From Deinococcus radiotolerans (GTDB lineage Bacteria > Deinococcota > Deinococci > Deinococcales > Deinococcaceae): a DNA stretch of 64,000 bases. Position numbers and translations under genes: made by a program. The DNA lies in NCBI RefSeq assembly GCF_014647435.1, contig NZ_BMPE01000001.1, forward strand, positions 248,001 to 312,000. Reading direction: 5' to 3'. Of this stretch, positions 32,428 through 44,075 are shown piece by piece. The notes under the pieces are model-generated. The model saw nothing but the letters and a program-made list of their open reading frames with translations, searched no databases and was not told the DNA's origin. The first letter of the stretch is position 1. Each line of letters opens with the position of its first letter.

Positions 32428-33602
32428 CCCGCGCCGGGCACGACCCCTACCGCGACTGGCTGCGCGCCAAGCTCACGGCCGAACTGGGCGGGCGGGACGC
32501 CGAGCAGGTCATCCAGAGTGCCGTGCAGCGCCGCGGCTGGACCAGCATGCGCGCCCTGGGCCCACGCGACGTGGTGGCCGTCCTGCAGGACGTCTTCACC
32601 CAGCTGCGCGCCGATTACGGCGACGCGCGCGCTGAACGCTGGCTGGAAACGACCACACTCGACCTCGCCCGCTTCGCGGAGTCCGTGCCCGTCCCCGCCC
32701 AGCCCACCGAGGGCCCTATCGCCCCGGCGCCCAGCCCGGTCCGCTGGGGCCGCCGCGCCCACGACCTGCCGCTGCTGCTGGCCCGCTCGCACGCTGAGAT
32801 TGCCGGACGCAGCCTGGGCGCCATCCGCGCCAACCCGGACCTGCGCGCCCTGGAACGCGCCGCCGAATGGGACCTGCAGGCCACGCAGGCCGAGGTGCGC
32901 CGCTGGGAGGCCGAGGAGATGCTCAGCCGCCTGCGCGCCGATCACGCCCGGATCGAGGTGGCCGACCAGGTCGCCGCGGCCGCCGCGCAGGCAGAGCTGA
33001 TGGACCTGAACGTCCGTGAACTGGAGGACGCGCTCCGCGGCGGACAGGGCGTCGGGCCGCGCCTGGCGCACACCCGCCTGATGGCCGCGCAGACCCACGC
33101 CTTCCTGGACGCCTTCACGCCCCTCATCGACCTGGCGGACGCCGACACGCCCCTGAAGACCCCGGAAGTGGACCTCTCGCACGCCCGTTTCACGCTGGGC
33201 GTGCCGCTGCACCCGAACGTCCTGCGCGCGCGTCAGGCGCTGAACTACGCGCAGTGGCAGGCCGGTGACGCCGCAGACGGCGCCCAGGCGGTCTTGCAGG
33301 CCCAGCACGCCCTGCACCTGGCGCAGGAGGACGCGGCCGTGCAGCTGGACAGCACCCTCCAGGCGGCCCGCACGCACCAGAGCACCCTGCGGGAACTGAG
33401 CGTGCAACTCGAGCAGCTGGAGCGGCGAGCCCATCAGCTGCGGCAGCTGGGCGGCGATCCCCTCAGCCTCGCCCGGGTGCGGCTGGAATGGCGGCAGACG
33501 CGGTCCGCCGCGCGCGTCCAGGCGCACCGGTTGGAAGAAGCCATGAAACTCCTGGACGCCCTGGTCAGTGACGGCGACCCCGCCCCCGAAGCCAGCGCCT
33601 GA
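32424..33602 (+). CDS. Uncharacterised Ala/Arg/Glu-rich coiled-coil protein
   Basis: 392 aa, no family recognised. An N-terminal globular part (about 1-90, [20 protein letters not shown] and [16 protein letters not shown]) is followed by a Pro-rich hinge (about 92-108) and long heptad-rich helices (about 120-215 and 260-380, including [20 protein letters not shown]). There is no membrane segment or catalytic motif. Its start overlaps the methyltransferase stop by 4 nt, implying coupled expression. It might be a structural or RNA-associated partner; that is inference. Confidence 0.75.
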   Translation: MTRAGHDPYRDWLRAKLTAELGGRDAEQVIQSAVQRRGWTSMRALGPRDVVAVLQDVFTQLRADYGDARAERWLETTTLDLARFAESVPVPAQPTEGPIAPAPSPVRWGRRAHDLPLLLARSHAEIAGRSLGAIRANPDLRALERAAEWDLQATQAEVRRWEAEEMLSRLRADHARIEVADQVAAAAAQAELMDLNVRELEDALRGGQGVGPRLAHTRLMAAQTHAFLDAFTPLIDLADADTPLKTPEVDLSHARFTLGVPLHPNVLRARQALNYAQWQAGDAADGAQAVLQAQHALHLAQEDAAVQLDSTLQAARTHQSTLRELSVQLEQLERRAHQLRQLGGDPLSLARVRLEWRQTRSAARVQAHRLEEAMKLLDALVSDGDPAPEASA

Positions 33603-33690
33603 CCCGGCGGCACCGATAGACTAGGCAGAACTGCAGCCCTGGCCCGGGCAGATCGTGCTCCCTGCCCCCGTCACGTCAGGCGAGACCGTG

Positions 33691-33696
33691 AAGAAT
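33691..33696 (+). promoter_or_regulatory. -10 element of msrA (decides the start codon)
   Basis: AAGAAT lies 7 nt before ATG 33704; an earlier in-frame ATG at 33695 overlaps the hexamer. Confidence 0.5.
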
Positions 33697-33703
33697 GCGG
33701 GAC

Positions 33704-34255
33704 ATGACTTCCAGCAGCGAGGGGATGCAGCAGGCCATTCTGGCCGGAGGCTGCTTCTGGTGCACGGAGGCCGTCCTGAAGGACGTGCGCGGCGTGCAGA
33801 AGATCGAGAGCGGGTACATCGGCGGGCACACGCCCAACCCCGATTACCGCAGCGTGTGCAGCGGCGCGACCGGGCACGCCGAGGCGGTCCGCGTGACCTT
33901 CGACCCCGCGCAGGTGTCCTACAAGGACCTGCTGGGGCTGTTCTTCGCCACGCACGACCCCACCAGCCTGAACCGTCAGGGCGCGGACGTGGGCACCCAG
34001 TACCGCAGCGCCGTGTTCCCCCTGACGCCTGAGCAGGAGGCGCAGACGCGCGAGGTGATCGCCGACCTGACCGTTCAGGACGTGTTCGGCAAGCCCATCG
34101 TGACAACCGTAGAGCCCGCCAGTGAGTTCTTCGTGGCCGAGGACTACCACCAGAACTACTACGAGAACAACCCGCGTCAGCCGTATTGCATGGCCGTCAT
34201 TGCGCCCAAGGTGTCGAAGATGCGTCAGTACTACAGCGACCGCCTGCGCGCGTAA
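33704..34255 (+). CDS. msrA: Peptide methionine-S-sulfoxide reductase
   Basis: 183-aa repair enzyme reducing methionine-S-sulfoxide in oxidised proteins. The active-site motif is GGCFWCTEA near residue 16, followed by [26 protein letters not shown] and [13 protein letters not shown], all standard for MsrA. Methionine sulfoxide repair fits the oxidative-stress theme. The start is placed at ATG 33704. The gene is monocistronic and ends at a strong bidirectional hairpin. Confidence 0.95.
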   Translation: MTSSSEGMQQAILAGGCFWCTEAVLKDVRGVQKIESGYIGGHTPNPDYRSVCSGATGHAEAVRVTFDPAQVSYKDLLGLFFATHDPTSLNRQGADVGTQYRSAVFPLTPEQEAQTREVIADLTVQDVFGKPIVTTVEPASEFFVAEDYHQNYYENNPRQPYCMAVIAPKVSKMRQYYSDRLRA

Positions 34256-34266
34256 GGCAGCATAGA

Positions 34267-34298
34267 AAGGCGGCGAGGGGAGAGTCCCTCGCCGCCTT
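34267..34298. terminator. Bidirectional terminator between msrA and icd
   Basis: A perfect 13-bp stem (34267-34279 and 34286-34298) with a 6-nt loop lies between two convergent stops. On the minus strand it is followed by TTTCTAT. Confidence 0.85.
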
Positions 34299-34313
34299 CG
34301 TTCAGTGCGTGGC

Positions 34314-35570
<1,257 letters not shown>

Positions 35571-35642
35571 GACCCGGACACTGTACTCCAAGCGGCATGA
35601 ACCGGAGTTGGTGTACCTGTTACCCCAAGGGTTTATACCCGG

Positions 35643-35656
35643 TTCATTCGAGTGAA
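35643..35656. promoter_or_regulatory. Imperfect palindrome in the icd/LEA-like divergent region
   Basis: TTCATTCGAGTGAA is a 14-bp near-palindrome with one mismatched pair. It lies between icd and the LEA-like gene and could be an operator for either. Confidence 0.25.
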
Positions 35657-35794
35657 GGCGCACCGCCGTGAAGCATGAAGGTTCCTGAAGTCTGCGTGCA
35701 GTGACCCTCAAGCTCAACCTCACCCCGTTTACGACCGGAAGCGGCAAGCTGGGAACACCCAGAAGGGAATCCAAACCGCAGGAGGACTCAACTA

Positions 35795-36028
35795 ATGAGT
35801 GACAAGAGCACCGCAGAGAACATGCTGGACGCCGCTAAGGCCAAAGTGAACGAAGGCGCCGACCGCCTGCGCGAGGCCGGGCACAACGCCGCCCACGCCG
35901 TGACCGGCGACGCCCACCACAAGGCTGAAGCCCTCGAGGACCGCGCCAAGGCCGAAGTGCACAACCGCGAAGCCAACGCCGAGTACAGCGAAGGCAAGCG
36001 CGAAGCCAACGACGGCGACGGCCACTAA
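35795..36028 (+). CDS. Small hydrophilic LEA-like stress protein
   Basis: 77 aa, almost entirely charged, Ala and small residues, with no aromatic core except one Tyr. The pattern [20 protein letters not shown] and [18 protein letters not shown] is an amphipathic repeating helix with no cysteine, like group 3 LEA proteins or hydrophilins that protect proteins during drying. The family assignment is by composition and pattern only. ATG 35795 has AGGAGG about 9 nt upstream. A good intrinsic terminator follows at 36052-36085, so it is monocistronic. Confidence 0.8.
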   Translation: MSDKSTAENMLDAAKAKVNEGADRLREAGHNAAHAVTGDAHHKAEALEDRAKAEVHNREANAEYSEGKREANDGDGH

Positions 36029-36051
36029 GCCCTGAATCTCGACCTGCCCTG

Positions 36052-36085
36052 ACCAGCCCCTCCCGCGCGGAGAGGCTGGTTTTTT
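36052..36085 (+). terminator. Intrinsic terminator after the LEA-like gene
   Basis: ACCAGCC (36052-36058) pairs with GGCTGGT (36074-36080) with an inner CTCC/GGAG stem, followed by a run of six T. Confidence 0.9.
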
Positions 36086-36109
36086 CACGCCCCGCCGCGC
36101 GCGGGCCGC

Positions 36110-36115
36110 TACACT
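36110..36115 (+). promoter_or_regulatory. -10 element of the sugar permease operon (leaderless)
   Basis: TACACT lies 7 nt before ATG 36123. Confidence 0.6.
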
Positions 36116-36122
36116 GCGCCCC

Positions 36123-37056
36123 ATGACCACAAAGGGGCGGCGCGTGTCTCGCCGCGAACAACACCGCATCGGCGGCACCGGCGCGTCTGTCACGGTGCGC
36201 AATACCCTGATCGCCTACGCTTTCATGCTGCCGTTCCTGATCCTGCTCGTCCTGTACCACACCTGGCCCGTGATCTTCGGGTCGTACCTGGCGTTCACGA
36301 AGTACAACATCATCAGCCCGCCGCAGTGGGTCGGGCTGGCCAACTTCCGCGAACTGTTCGCCGACGAACAGTTCTGGTCCGGGCTGCGCAACAGCCTCAA
36401 GTACGTACTGGTCGTACCGGTCATTCAGGTCATCTCGATCCTGGTGGCGCTGCTCGTGAACCGACCGCTGCGCGGCATCGGCTTCTTCCGCACCGCGTAC
36501 TACGTGCCGGTCGTGACCAGCTTCGCGGTGGTCGGCCTGATCTGGTCGTGGCTGTACAAGCAGGGCGGCGCCGTGAACAGCGTCCTGATGGGCCTGGGCC
36601 TGATGCGCGGCGACCACAGCCTGCTCGACAACCCCGCCACGGCGCTGTTCGCGGTGATGTTCGTGACCCTCTGGAAGGGCATCGGGTACTACATGGTGCT
36701 GTACCTCGCGGGCCTCCAGGGCATCAGCCGTGAACTGGAGGAAGCCGCCACCATCGACGGCGCGACCCGCTCTCAGGTGTTCTGGAACATCACCCTGCCG
36801 GGCCTGCGCCCCACCATCCTGGTGTGCAGCCTGCTGTCCACCATCAGCGCCATCAAGGTGTTCGAGGAACTGTACGTCATGACGCCCAACGGCTACCCGG
36901 CGGGCAGCACGTACTCCGCACTGATGTACTCGTTCTCCAAGGCGTTCGGAGGGGACTTCAACTTCGGACTGGCCGCCGCCGCCAGCATGGTCGTCGCGGT
37001 GGTCAGCATCCTGTTCGGCCTGATCAACTTCAGTCTGACCAAGGGGGGCCGCAGCG

Positions 37057-37064
<8 letters not shown>
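36123..37064 (+). CDS. Carbohydrate ABC transporter permease, MalF/UgpA type
   Basis: 313 aa, six transmembrane helices starting near residue 30 (LIAYAFMLPFLILLVLYHTWPVIFGSYLAF is the typical first helix). The ABC permease loop contacting the ATPase is EEAATIDGATRSQVFWNITLPGL. GLANFREL and NSLKYVLVVPVIQV are family landmarks. The substrate is unknown. It pairs with the second permease, which it overlaps by 8 nt. No solute-binding protein or ATPase gene lies beside it. Confidence 0.93.
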
Positions 37065-37988
<924 letters not shown>

Positions 37989-37989
<1 letters not shown>

Positions 37990-38492
37990 TGTTCCGCCGG
38001 AGGAAGGACTTCTACGTGAATGCCCGCGCGGTTATCGAACGGGACGGCGAGCACGGGCGCGAGGTGCTTCTGCAGGTGCGCGCCAAGCCCGGCCAGCCGC
38101 GCACGCTGGAACTTCCCGGCGGGCAGCTCGACCCCTTCGAGTCCATCCCGGTCGCCCTGCGCCGCGAGGTGCTGGAGGAAACCGGCCTGACCGTCACCGA
38201 CTTTCTGGACGACCCGCACGCCACCGCCTCCAGCGCGCCCGGCGGGGACGTGGAGTGCCTGACGCCCGCCTTCGTGTACCAGACGACGCGCGGCCCAGTG
38301 GACAGCGTCGGCTTTTTCTTCCGCGTGCAGGCCAGCGGCGAACCCCGGATCCTCGGCGACCACGCCGAGGCGCCCCGCTGGGTCCCGGTGCGCGACATGC
38401 GAACCCAGATGCAGACCCGGCCCGATGACTTCAACTGGCTGACCCTCGCCGCGTTGCGCCACCTGTTCACCCACGCCTGGGCGGACGCATGA
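37989..38492 (+). CDS. Nudix hydrolase
   Basis: 167 aa. The Nudix box matches in full: GGQLDPFESIPVALRREVLEETGL (G-x5-E-x7-R-E-U-x-E-E-x-G-U), placing the metal-binding glutamates near residues 51-55. It would hydrolyse a nucleoside diphosphate linked to another group. The segment GDVECLTPAFVYQTTRGPVDSVGFFF supplies the rest of the fold. It overlaps both neighbours, so it is an integral part of this operon and may act on the same substrate pathway; Deinococcus has many Nudix genes. Confidence 0.92.
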
Positions 38493-39862
38493 CCCTGCCC
38501 TACCGCACGCTGGACCGCGACTGGGACGTGATCGTCGCCGGGGGGGGCACTGCCGGGGCCATCGCGGGTATCGCCGCCGCCCGCAGCGGGGCGCGCACAC
38601 TGGTGATTGAGGCGCAGGGTAGCCTGGGCGGGACCGGCACGAACGCCTGGGTCACGCCGTTGATGCGCAACGTCGCAGACGGGCAGAACCTCAACCGGGG
38701 CCTGACGGAGGAACTCAAGGCCCGCCTGCGCACGCGTGGCGACGGCGCGACCGACCCGTCCGGGAACGACAACTGGTTCAACCCGGAGGGCCTGAAGTTC
38801 GTGCTGGACGATCTGATACGTGAGGCGGGGGCGGAGGTGCTATTCCACACTCAGGTCGTGCAGCCCGTCATGACTGGGGATCGTATAGAGGCGCTGGTCG
38901 TGCACAACAAGAGCGGATTGCAGGCCCTGCGCGCCCAGACGTTCATCGACGCGACCGGCGACGCCGACGTTGCCGCGCTGGCGGGCGTGCCCATGAGCGG
39001 CGGGGACGAGGACGGCGTGCATCAGGCCATGAGCCTGCGCTTCACGCTGGCCGGGGTGGAAGTCACCCGCCTGCGTGACTTCCTGAACGCCAATGGCCAG
39101 GGGCAGGACCACGCGGACTTCCTACACTTCTGGATGGTCTGGGGCCGCCGCAGCAGCCTGGAACCCCTCTTCCGGCAGGCGGTGGAACGCGGCGTGTTGT
39201 TGGAACGCGACGGGGACTACTTTCAGGCGTTCAGCGTGCCGGGCCGTCCCGGTGAACTCAGCTTCAACTGCCCGCGCATCCGTGCGGACCTGCACAACGG
39301 CACCGACCCCTGGCAGCTCAGCGAGGCGCAGCTGGACGGCCGGCAGGCCATTACGCGCCTCACGGCGTTCTGCCGCGCGTTCCTGCCCGGCTGCGAGCAC
39401 GCGTTCATCGGCGTGGTGGCCCCGATGGTTGGCGTGCGCGAGACGCGGCGCATCCAGGGCGAGTACACGCTGACCGTCACGGACATCCTCGACTGCGCCC
39501 GTTTCCCGGACGGCATCTGCCGCAACCACTACCCGGTGGATATTCACTCGGTGAAGGGCGGTGCGAAACTGCTGCACGAGCGCGAGGGCACCGCGCCGTA
39601 CTTCGCGCCCGGCGCATTCCACGACATCCCGCTGCGCGCGATCATCCCGCTGGGCGTCACGAACCTGCTCGTGCCGGGCCGCGCGGCGAGCAGCACCTTC
39701 GAGGCGCAGTCCAGCATCCGCGTGCAGCAGAACTGCCACTCCATGGGCGAGGCCGCCGGGATTGCCGCCGCCTGGGCCGCGCACCAGCACGCGGGCGAGG
39801 TGCGCGTCGTCAACCCTGATGATCTGCGTGCCGAACTGACCGCACGCGGCGCACTGGTCTAA
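38489..39862 (+). CDS. FAD-dependent oxidoreductase
   Basis: 457 aa, of the FAD_oxidored (PF12831-like) type. The Rossmann motif VIVAGGGTAGAIAGIAAARSG is near residues 14-34, with LVIEAQGSLGGTGTNAWV next. The second FAD region ATGDADVAALAGVP and the C-terminal VPGRAASSTFEAQSSIRVQQ, MGEAAGIAAAWA fit. The substrate is not known; proteins of this family are often encoded beside sugar transporters. Its 3' end overlaps the opposite-strand DJ-1/PfpI-like gene by 4 nt. Confidence 0.9.
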   Translation: MTLPYRTLDRDWDVIVAGGGTAGAIAGIAAARSGARTLVIEAQGSLGGTGTNAWVTPLMRNVADGQNLNRGLTEELKARLRTRGDGATDPSGNDNWFNPEGLKFVLDDLIREAGAEVLFHTQVVQPVMTGDRIEALVVHNKSGLQALRAQTFIDATGDADVAALAGVPMSGGDEDGVHQAMSLRFTLAGVEVTRLRDFLNANGQGQDHADFLHFWMVWGRRSSLEPLFRQAVERGVLLERDGDYFQAFSVPGRPGELSFNCPRIRADLHNGTDPWQLSEAQLDGRQAITRLTAFCRAFLPGCEHAFIGVVAPMVGVRETRRIQGEYTLTVTDILDCARFPDGICRNHYPVDIHSVKGGAKLLHEREGTAPYFAPGAFHDIPLRAIIPLGVTNLLVPGRAASSTFEAQSSIRVQQNCHSMGEAAGIAAAWAAHQHAGEVRVVNPDDLRAELTARGALV

Positions 39863-40461
39863 CCCAGCAGGGGAGAGCCGCCCAGCCGCGCGGCCGCGTT
39901 CCGGGCGGCGTCCTCACCCCACAGGGCCGACGCGACGTGCAGCGCCGCGTACAGGGCCGCGAACCCCGCTGGGGTGGAACACAGCGAGCCGTCCGTGACG
40001 ACCTCGCCGGGGCGCACGTCCGCCGGGGTGTAGCCCCACAGCGTTTCCGCCAGTTCGGCCGGGCCGCCCACCACCCGCCCGTCCAGGGTGCCCGCCTCGC
40101 CCGGCAGGAGTAACCCACTGCCGCTGGTGCCCGTGACCAGACCCGCGTGTGCCTTCAGGAATCCCTGAAGCAGAGGGTCGCGCGCCGCCTTCGCCGCGCC
40201 GGGGCCGCCGGGGATCAGCAGGGCGGCGGGTTCCGGCAGCGCCGCGAACAGCACGTGCGGGGTGCTGACCAGCCCGCCTGCCGTGACGATACTGGCCCGC
40301 GAGCGGTTCACGGTGCGTACGCTGCCGTCGCCGCCACACACGCGCAGCACGGCCACCATCACGCCCAGTTCCAGTTCACTGACGCCCGCGTAGACGGGAA
40401 TCGCCACGACCGGCCCGGTGTACTCCAGGGCCACTTCCGGCGAGGGTGCTTCTGTGCTCAC
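39859..40461 (-). CDS. DJ-1/PfpI-like protein lacking the nucleophile cysteine
   Basis: 200 aa. The fold is recognisable from VVAIPVYAGVSELELGVMVAVLRVCGG, TPHVLFAALPEPAALLIPGGPGA, and LDGRVVGGPAELAETLWGYTP, where class-I glutamine amidotransferase-like proteins have their conserved turns. At the nucleophile elbow, normally C-T-G, the sequence reads LVTGTSGSGLLL with no cysteine, so it is probably not a normal hydrolase. The GTG start overlaps the upstream 69-aa gene (GTGA). It ends a chain of four overlapping minus-strand genes. Confidence 0.8.
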   Translation of the reverse strand: MSTEAPSPEVALEYTGPVVAIPVYAGVSELELGVMVAVLRVCGGDGSVRTVNRSRASIVTAGGLVSTPHVLFAALPEPAALLIPGGPGAAKAARDPLLQGFLKAHAGLVTGTSGSGLLLPGEAGTLDGRVVGGPAELAETLWGYTPADVRPGEVVTDGSLCSTPAGFAALYAALHVASALWGEDAARNAAARLGGSPLLG

Positions 40462-40667
40462 TGCCCCAGCGGGCGCAGCGTGTACGCGCGCCGCGCGACA
40501 GGCGGGCCCACCTCGCCCTTCTCCAGCAGTTCGTGCGCGGCGTCCGCCGACAGGCGTTCCACCCGCAGCAGGTAGTGCAGCGCGGTCGCCTGACCGTCGA
40601 AGCGGCGTGGGTGCGGGTCTCCCTCGACCCGCAGGTCCAGCCAGGGCACGCCCGCCTCAGAGGTCAC
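40458..40667 (-). CDS. Small uncharacterised 69-aa protein
   Basis: No family recognised. The predicted GTG at 40667 lies 10 nt inside the end of the upstream gene, and its stop overlaps the next gene (GTGA), so it sits in a tightly packed chain. Sequence features are WLDLRVEGDPHPRRFDGQATALHYLL and an amphipathic helix RLSADAAHELLEKGEVG. The upstream part of the frame beyond 40667 has non-native codon use, which supports the short form. Confidence 0.65.
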   Translation of the reverse strand: MTSEAGVPWLDLRVEGDPHPRRFDGQATALHYLLRVERLSADAAHELLEKGEVGPPVARRAYTLRPLGQ

Positions 40668-41049
40668 GCAGGTCCTCCCACAGCTGCCAGCCGACGCCGT
40701 CGGGGGTGCTCTCCAGCAGCGGTCCCAGCAGCTGGCTGGCTGCCCGGGCGTCGGCGTGCAGCGCGTCGTTGTCCGGGCGGGGTTCGTACACGCGCAGCAC
40801 GGTGAACTGGTAGAACGCCTGCGACGCGGTCGGCTCGCCATTCTCGAAGAACGCGAACGGCGCGTTCACGGTGTCCCACAGGACGTGCGCGCTTTCCTGA
40901 TCGCCTCCGTGGTCGCCAGGTTCAGGTAGGTCCAGCTCGTGCGGCAGGAAGGTCTCCAGGTCGATCTCGGCCTCCTGCGGGTGCCACACGTACCCCTGAA
41001 GCAGTCGGACGGCGGCGCGACCACCGGGGCGCGATTCACTGATGCTCAC
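40657..41049 (-). CDS. Uncharacterised 130-aa protein
   Basis: No family recognised. Acidic, with YVWHPQEAEIDLETFLPHELDLPEPGD and a region AFYQFTVLRVYEPRPDNDALHA. The start at GTG 41049 is supported by TATGCT 7 nt upstream, so it may be transcribed from inside the end of the P-loop/TPR gene as well as from that gene's promoter. Overlaps the preceding gene by 14 nt. Confidence 0.7.
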   Translation of the reverse strand: MSISESRPGGRAAVRLLQGYVWHPQEAEIDLETFLPHELDLPEPGDHGGDQESAHVLWDTVNAPFAFFENGEPTASQAFYQFTVLRVYEPRPDNDALHADARAASQLLGPLLESTPDGVGWQLWEDLRDL

Positions 41050-43918
41050 GAGGCACAGCATACCCGCCCGCCGCGTCTCCCGTGTGTCCGCCCGCCCACT
41101 CGAACGCGGCCAGCGCGTCCGGCACGCGCCAGTCCAGTAGCGCGCGCGGCACACCCCAGCGGCTCAGCAGGGCCGGACCGTCCAGCGGCGCCGCCTCCAC
41201 TGCGCGGCCCACCTCGCGCCACACGCCGCTACGGAAGGGCCGCAGCGGCCCGGAACCGAGCGCCTCGCGCACCAGGGTCAGCGTCCTGAGAGGATCAGCC
41301 TGACCGGTCAGCAGCGCCGCGCGGGCTTCGAGCGTCAGGAGCTGCGCGTCCACGCCCGGGTCCGCCGGGGCGCCCCCTGGTGCGGGGCGGCGCAGCAGCG
41401 CGTGCGCGCGGTTCACGCTGGCCAGCGCGGCGTCCGGCTGCCCAGCACGCAGCTGGGCCTCGGCCAGCATGGCGCGCGCCTGAGCCTCCTCGTACGGGTG
41501 GTCGGCCAGCGTCAGGGCCTCACGGACGCGCGCGGCGGCCAGCGCGGCATCCGGCGTGGCCAGGGCCAGACTGAGGAGCATGTCAAAGCGCAGCGTCACC
41601 TCCCGGTCGGCTGTCCCGGCGGGCTCCTCCAGCAGCGCTTGCAGCAGGTTGCGGGCGCAGGTGAGGTCGGCGTTGTCGGCCGCCGCGCCGCCCAGCGGCG
41701 GTAGGTACGGCACGCCCAGACCCCGCGTCAGGTACGTCAGGGCCGCCCGGTAGCGGGTGCGGCGCTCCCGGTACCCCACCTCGGCCGGGCGGGACTCGCT
41801 GCGCGACAGGAGCGTTAGCGCCTGCGCCGCTTGCCGCTGCGCGTCCTCGACCCGCCCCAGCGCCAGCAGAAGCGGGACCCCTTCGGACAGCAGCCGCGCC
41901 CGCGCGACGCCGTCCACGTGACGGCGCTCATCGGGCGGCACCAGCGCCAGCGCCTCCAGCGCGTGGTCCAGGCCCTCGGCCGGGCGGCCCAGGCGGCGCA
42001 GGGTCGTTGCGGCGCGCGCCAGCACCCGCGCCTGCTCCTCGGCCGCGCCGCCTGCCGCCGCCAGGCGCCCTGCGGCGTCCAGCAGGGCGTTCAGGGCCTC
42101 CTGCGGCTGACCCAGGCGCAGCAGCAGGTCGCCCTCCTGGTACCGCGCGCGCGCTGAGAGCAGCGGGCTGGACGCCGGCACGCCCCGCAGCGCGGCCAGC
42201 GCCTCGGGCCAGCGCCCGGCGTCCTTGGCGATCAGGCCGCGCCACAGCTGCGCCCGCGGCCCCCCCCGCGCCAGCCTGGGATCCTGCGCCGCCTCGGTCG
42301 CGCCCGTCAGGTCCCCGTGCCAGCGGGCCAGCGCGGCGCGCACCAGCAGCGCGTCCACCTCCGCTGCGGCCGCCCAGGGGTCGCGGGCGTCCATGCCCGT
42401 CACGTCCGGGTGGCTCAGCTGCGCGCGCGCCGCGTCCATCCGCCCGGCTTCCAGGCTGCTCTCGGCGAGCTTCACCCTGGCCCAGCCCCGCACGGCGTCA
42501 CTGCCGGATTCCAGCAGCGTGAACAGCGCGTCCCGCGCGCGCGGATCGTTGTACTCCCCGCGGCCCGCGTGGTGCATCACGACCGCCCGCGCCAGCGCCT
42601 CGCGAGCCGCGCCTGCCGCGCCCCGCAGGCGCGGCCACAGGGCCGGGAGGTGCCGGGCGTCATCCGGCCGGGCCCGCACCTGCCCGGCCAGCGCCGCCCA
42701 GTCCTCCAGGGCGGCCAGGGCGCCCAGCCGCAGCGGCCCGAAGCCCTGCCCGGCGTCCAGGGCCGCCACGGCCCGCAGCGCGCCGCGCAGCTCAGCCGCC
42801 GGAACCGCCGCCCAGGCCCGCTCGAGGGCCGGTGTGGCCCGCCAGCCGCCGGCGCCCCCCAGCAGCAGCGCCCGCACGTGCGGCGGCGCCGTCAGGGGAG
42901 AGCGGCCCAGCAGCGCCGTGAGCAGCGCCTCCGGCCAGTCCACCTGCGCGGGTGACGCCGCGTGCAGCGCGCCAGTCAGCAGCACCAGCTGCCGGGCTTC
43001 GGGATCACCGATCAGATCCGCGGGCGTGGCGCTGCCCTCGCCCGCCACGTTCGCCAGGAGGGTCAGGCGGTCCAGGTGACGGCCCGTCTCGCGGACCAGC
43101 CGGTCTGCCTCCGCCCGCGTGACCCCCAGGCGCGCCATCAGGTACCCGCGCGCCTCCGTGGGTGTGGGGGGGCGCAGCTCGATTACCTCGGTGCCCGGCG
43201 CCGCTGGCGCCTGGCCCTCCACGGCCAGCAGCACGGCCACGCCCTGCGGCGCGCGCCGCAGGAAGACCTCCGCCGCCCACGCGGCGGGCGTCACGGCCTC
43301 ACCGCCCGGCAGGCGGGGCTCGCTGCCCAGCGGCGTCAGGTCCGGCGCGACCCGCACGAGCAGCGCGCCTGTTGCAGGCAGCAGCGCCCGCGCCGCGTCC
43401 AGTTGCGCCTGCGCCAGCGCGGCGTACGAGGAGCCCAGCGTGGCCGGGCGGATCAGGTCCGGCGCGTCCCCGCTGAGGCGCAGCGTTACCACCGGCACGT
43501 CTAGGGCCTTCAGCGCACGGTCCACCCGGGACAGCAGCACCGTCTTCCCCGCGCCGGGCGGGCCGCACACGATCAGCCGGGGCGCGCGGCCCGCCCGGAC
43601 GCCCGCCGTGAACTGCCGGAACGCGCGTTTTTTGCTGCGGCCCAGCAGTTCCAGATCATCCGGTTGAGGGGCGGCGCTGGCCGGTTCGGCCGCCAGTGCC
43701 ACCCCCACCTCCCGGGCGAGGTCCTCCAGCACGGCCCGCAGCTGCGCCTTGTCGCGCGCGGTTCCCACGTCGCGGTACACGATGTTCCGCACGCTCGACG
43801 GGTTCGCCCCCCTGGACCTCATCTGGGCTTCCAGCCAGCGCAGACTGCCGGGCACCACGCCCCCCCCGCCCGGGGGCACGTGGGCACGCAGCTGCTTGAG
43901 GATCGCCTTCCAGTTCAC
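41036..43918 (-). CDS. Large P-loop NTPase with TPR-rich C-terminus (STAND-like)
   Basis: 960 aa. The N-terminal ~100 residues ([41 protein letters not shown]) look like a small helical domain. A P-loop follows near residue 122 ([13 protein letters not shown]), with the rest of an NTPase domain up to about 330. The second half is rich in TPR-like helical pairs (for example [29 protein letters not shown] and [20 protein letters not shown]). This NTPase-plus-repeat layout is that of STAND regulators, which oligomerise on signal binding. No membrane or catalytic effector domain is visible. GTG 43918 follows TACGCT by 10 nt. Function is unknown. Confidence 0.8.
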   Translation of the reverse strand: MNWKAILKQLRAHVPPGGGGVVPGSLRWLEAQMRSRGANPSSVRNIVYRDVGTARDKAQLRAVLEDLAREVGVALAAEPASAAPQPDDLELLGRSKKRAFRQFTAGVRAGRAPRLIVCGPPGAGKTVLLSRVDRALKALDVPVVTLRLSGDAPDLIRPATLGSSYAALAQAQLDAARALLPATGALLVRVAPDLTPLGSEPRLPGGEAVTPAAWAAEVFLRRAPQGVAVLLAVEGQAPAAPGTEVIELRPPTPTEARGYLMARLGVTRAEADRLVRETGRHLDRLTLLANVAGEGSATPADLIGDPEARQLVLLTGALHAASPAQVDWPEALLTALLGRSPLTAPPHVRALLLGGAGGWRATPALERAWAAVPAAELRGALRAVAALDAGQGFGPLRLGALAALEDWAALAGQVRARPDDARHLPALWPRLRGAAGAAREALARAVVMHHAGRGEYNDPRARDALFTLLESGSDAVRGWARVKLAESSLEAGRMDAARAQLSHPDVTGMDARDPWAAAAEVDALLVRAALARWHGDLTGATEAAQDPRLARGGPRAQLWRGLIAKDAGRWPEALAALRGVPASSPLLSARARYQEGDLLLRLGQPQEALNALLDAAGRLAAAGGAAEEQARVLARAATTLRRLGRPAEGLDHALEALALVPPDERRHVDGVARARLLSEGVPLLLALGRVEDAQRQAAQALTLLSRSESRPAEVGYRERRTRYRAALTYLTRGLGVPYLPPLGGAAADNADLTCARNLLQALLEEPAGTADREVTLRFDMLLSLALATPDAALAAARVREALTLADHPYEEAQARAMLAEAQLRAGQPDAALASVNRAHALLRRPAPGGAPADPGVDAQLLTLEARAALLTGQADPLRTLTLVREALGSGPLRPFRSGVWREVGRAVEAAPLDGPALLSRWGVPRALLDWRVPDALAAFEWAGGHTGDAAGGYAVPREHQ
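41057..41062 (-). promoter_or_regulatory. Internal -10 element within the end of the P-loop/TPR gene
   Basis: TATGCT on the minus strand lies 7 nt before GTG 41049, inside the last codons of the upstream gene. Confidence 0.45.
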
Positions 43919-44010
43919 GTCTGCACCGAGCGTAGCACCCGCCCAGACCCAATGAACCCGGTGCAGAACAAACGGTGCGCGCCGTACCTGACGGTTCCGT
44001 CAGTTTCACG

Positions 44011-44040
44011 TGACGCAGCGCGTGTATAGTCTGACGCAGC
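44011..44040 (+). promoter_or_regulatory. Promoter with flanking direct repeats (exported TPR gene)
   Basis: The -10 TATAGT is at 44025-44030. TGACGCAGC occurs at 44011-44019 and again at 44032-44040, spaced 21 bp (two helical turns), flanking the -10. TTTCAC (44005-44010) is a weak -35. Confidence 0.45.
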
Positions 44041-44075
44041 ATCCCAACCCAGCCAGTCCTACCGGAGGAACCCAC

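Noticed and set aside
35629..35640. GGGTTTATACCC as an RDRM site
   Set aside because: Arms are only 4 bp and the centre differs from the 6-5-6 layout of the motif.
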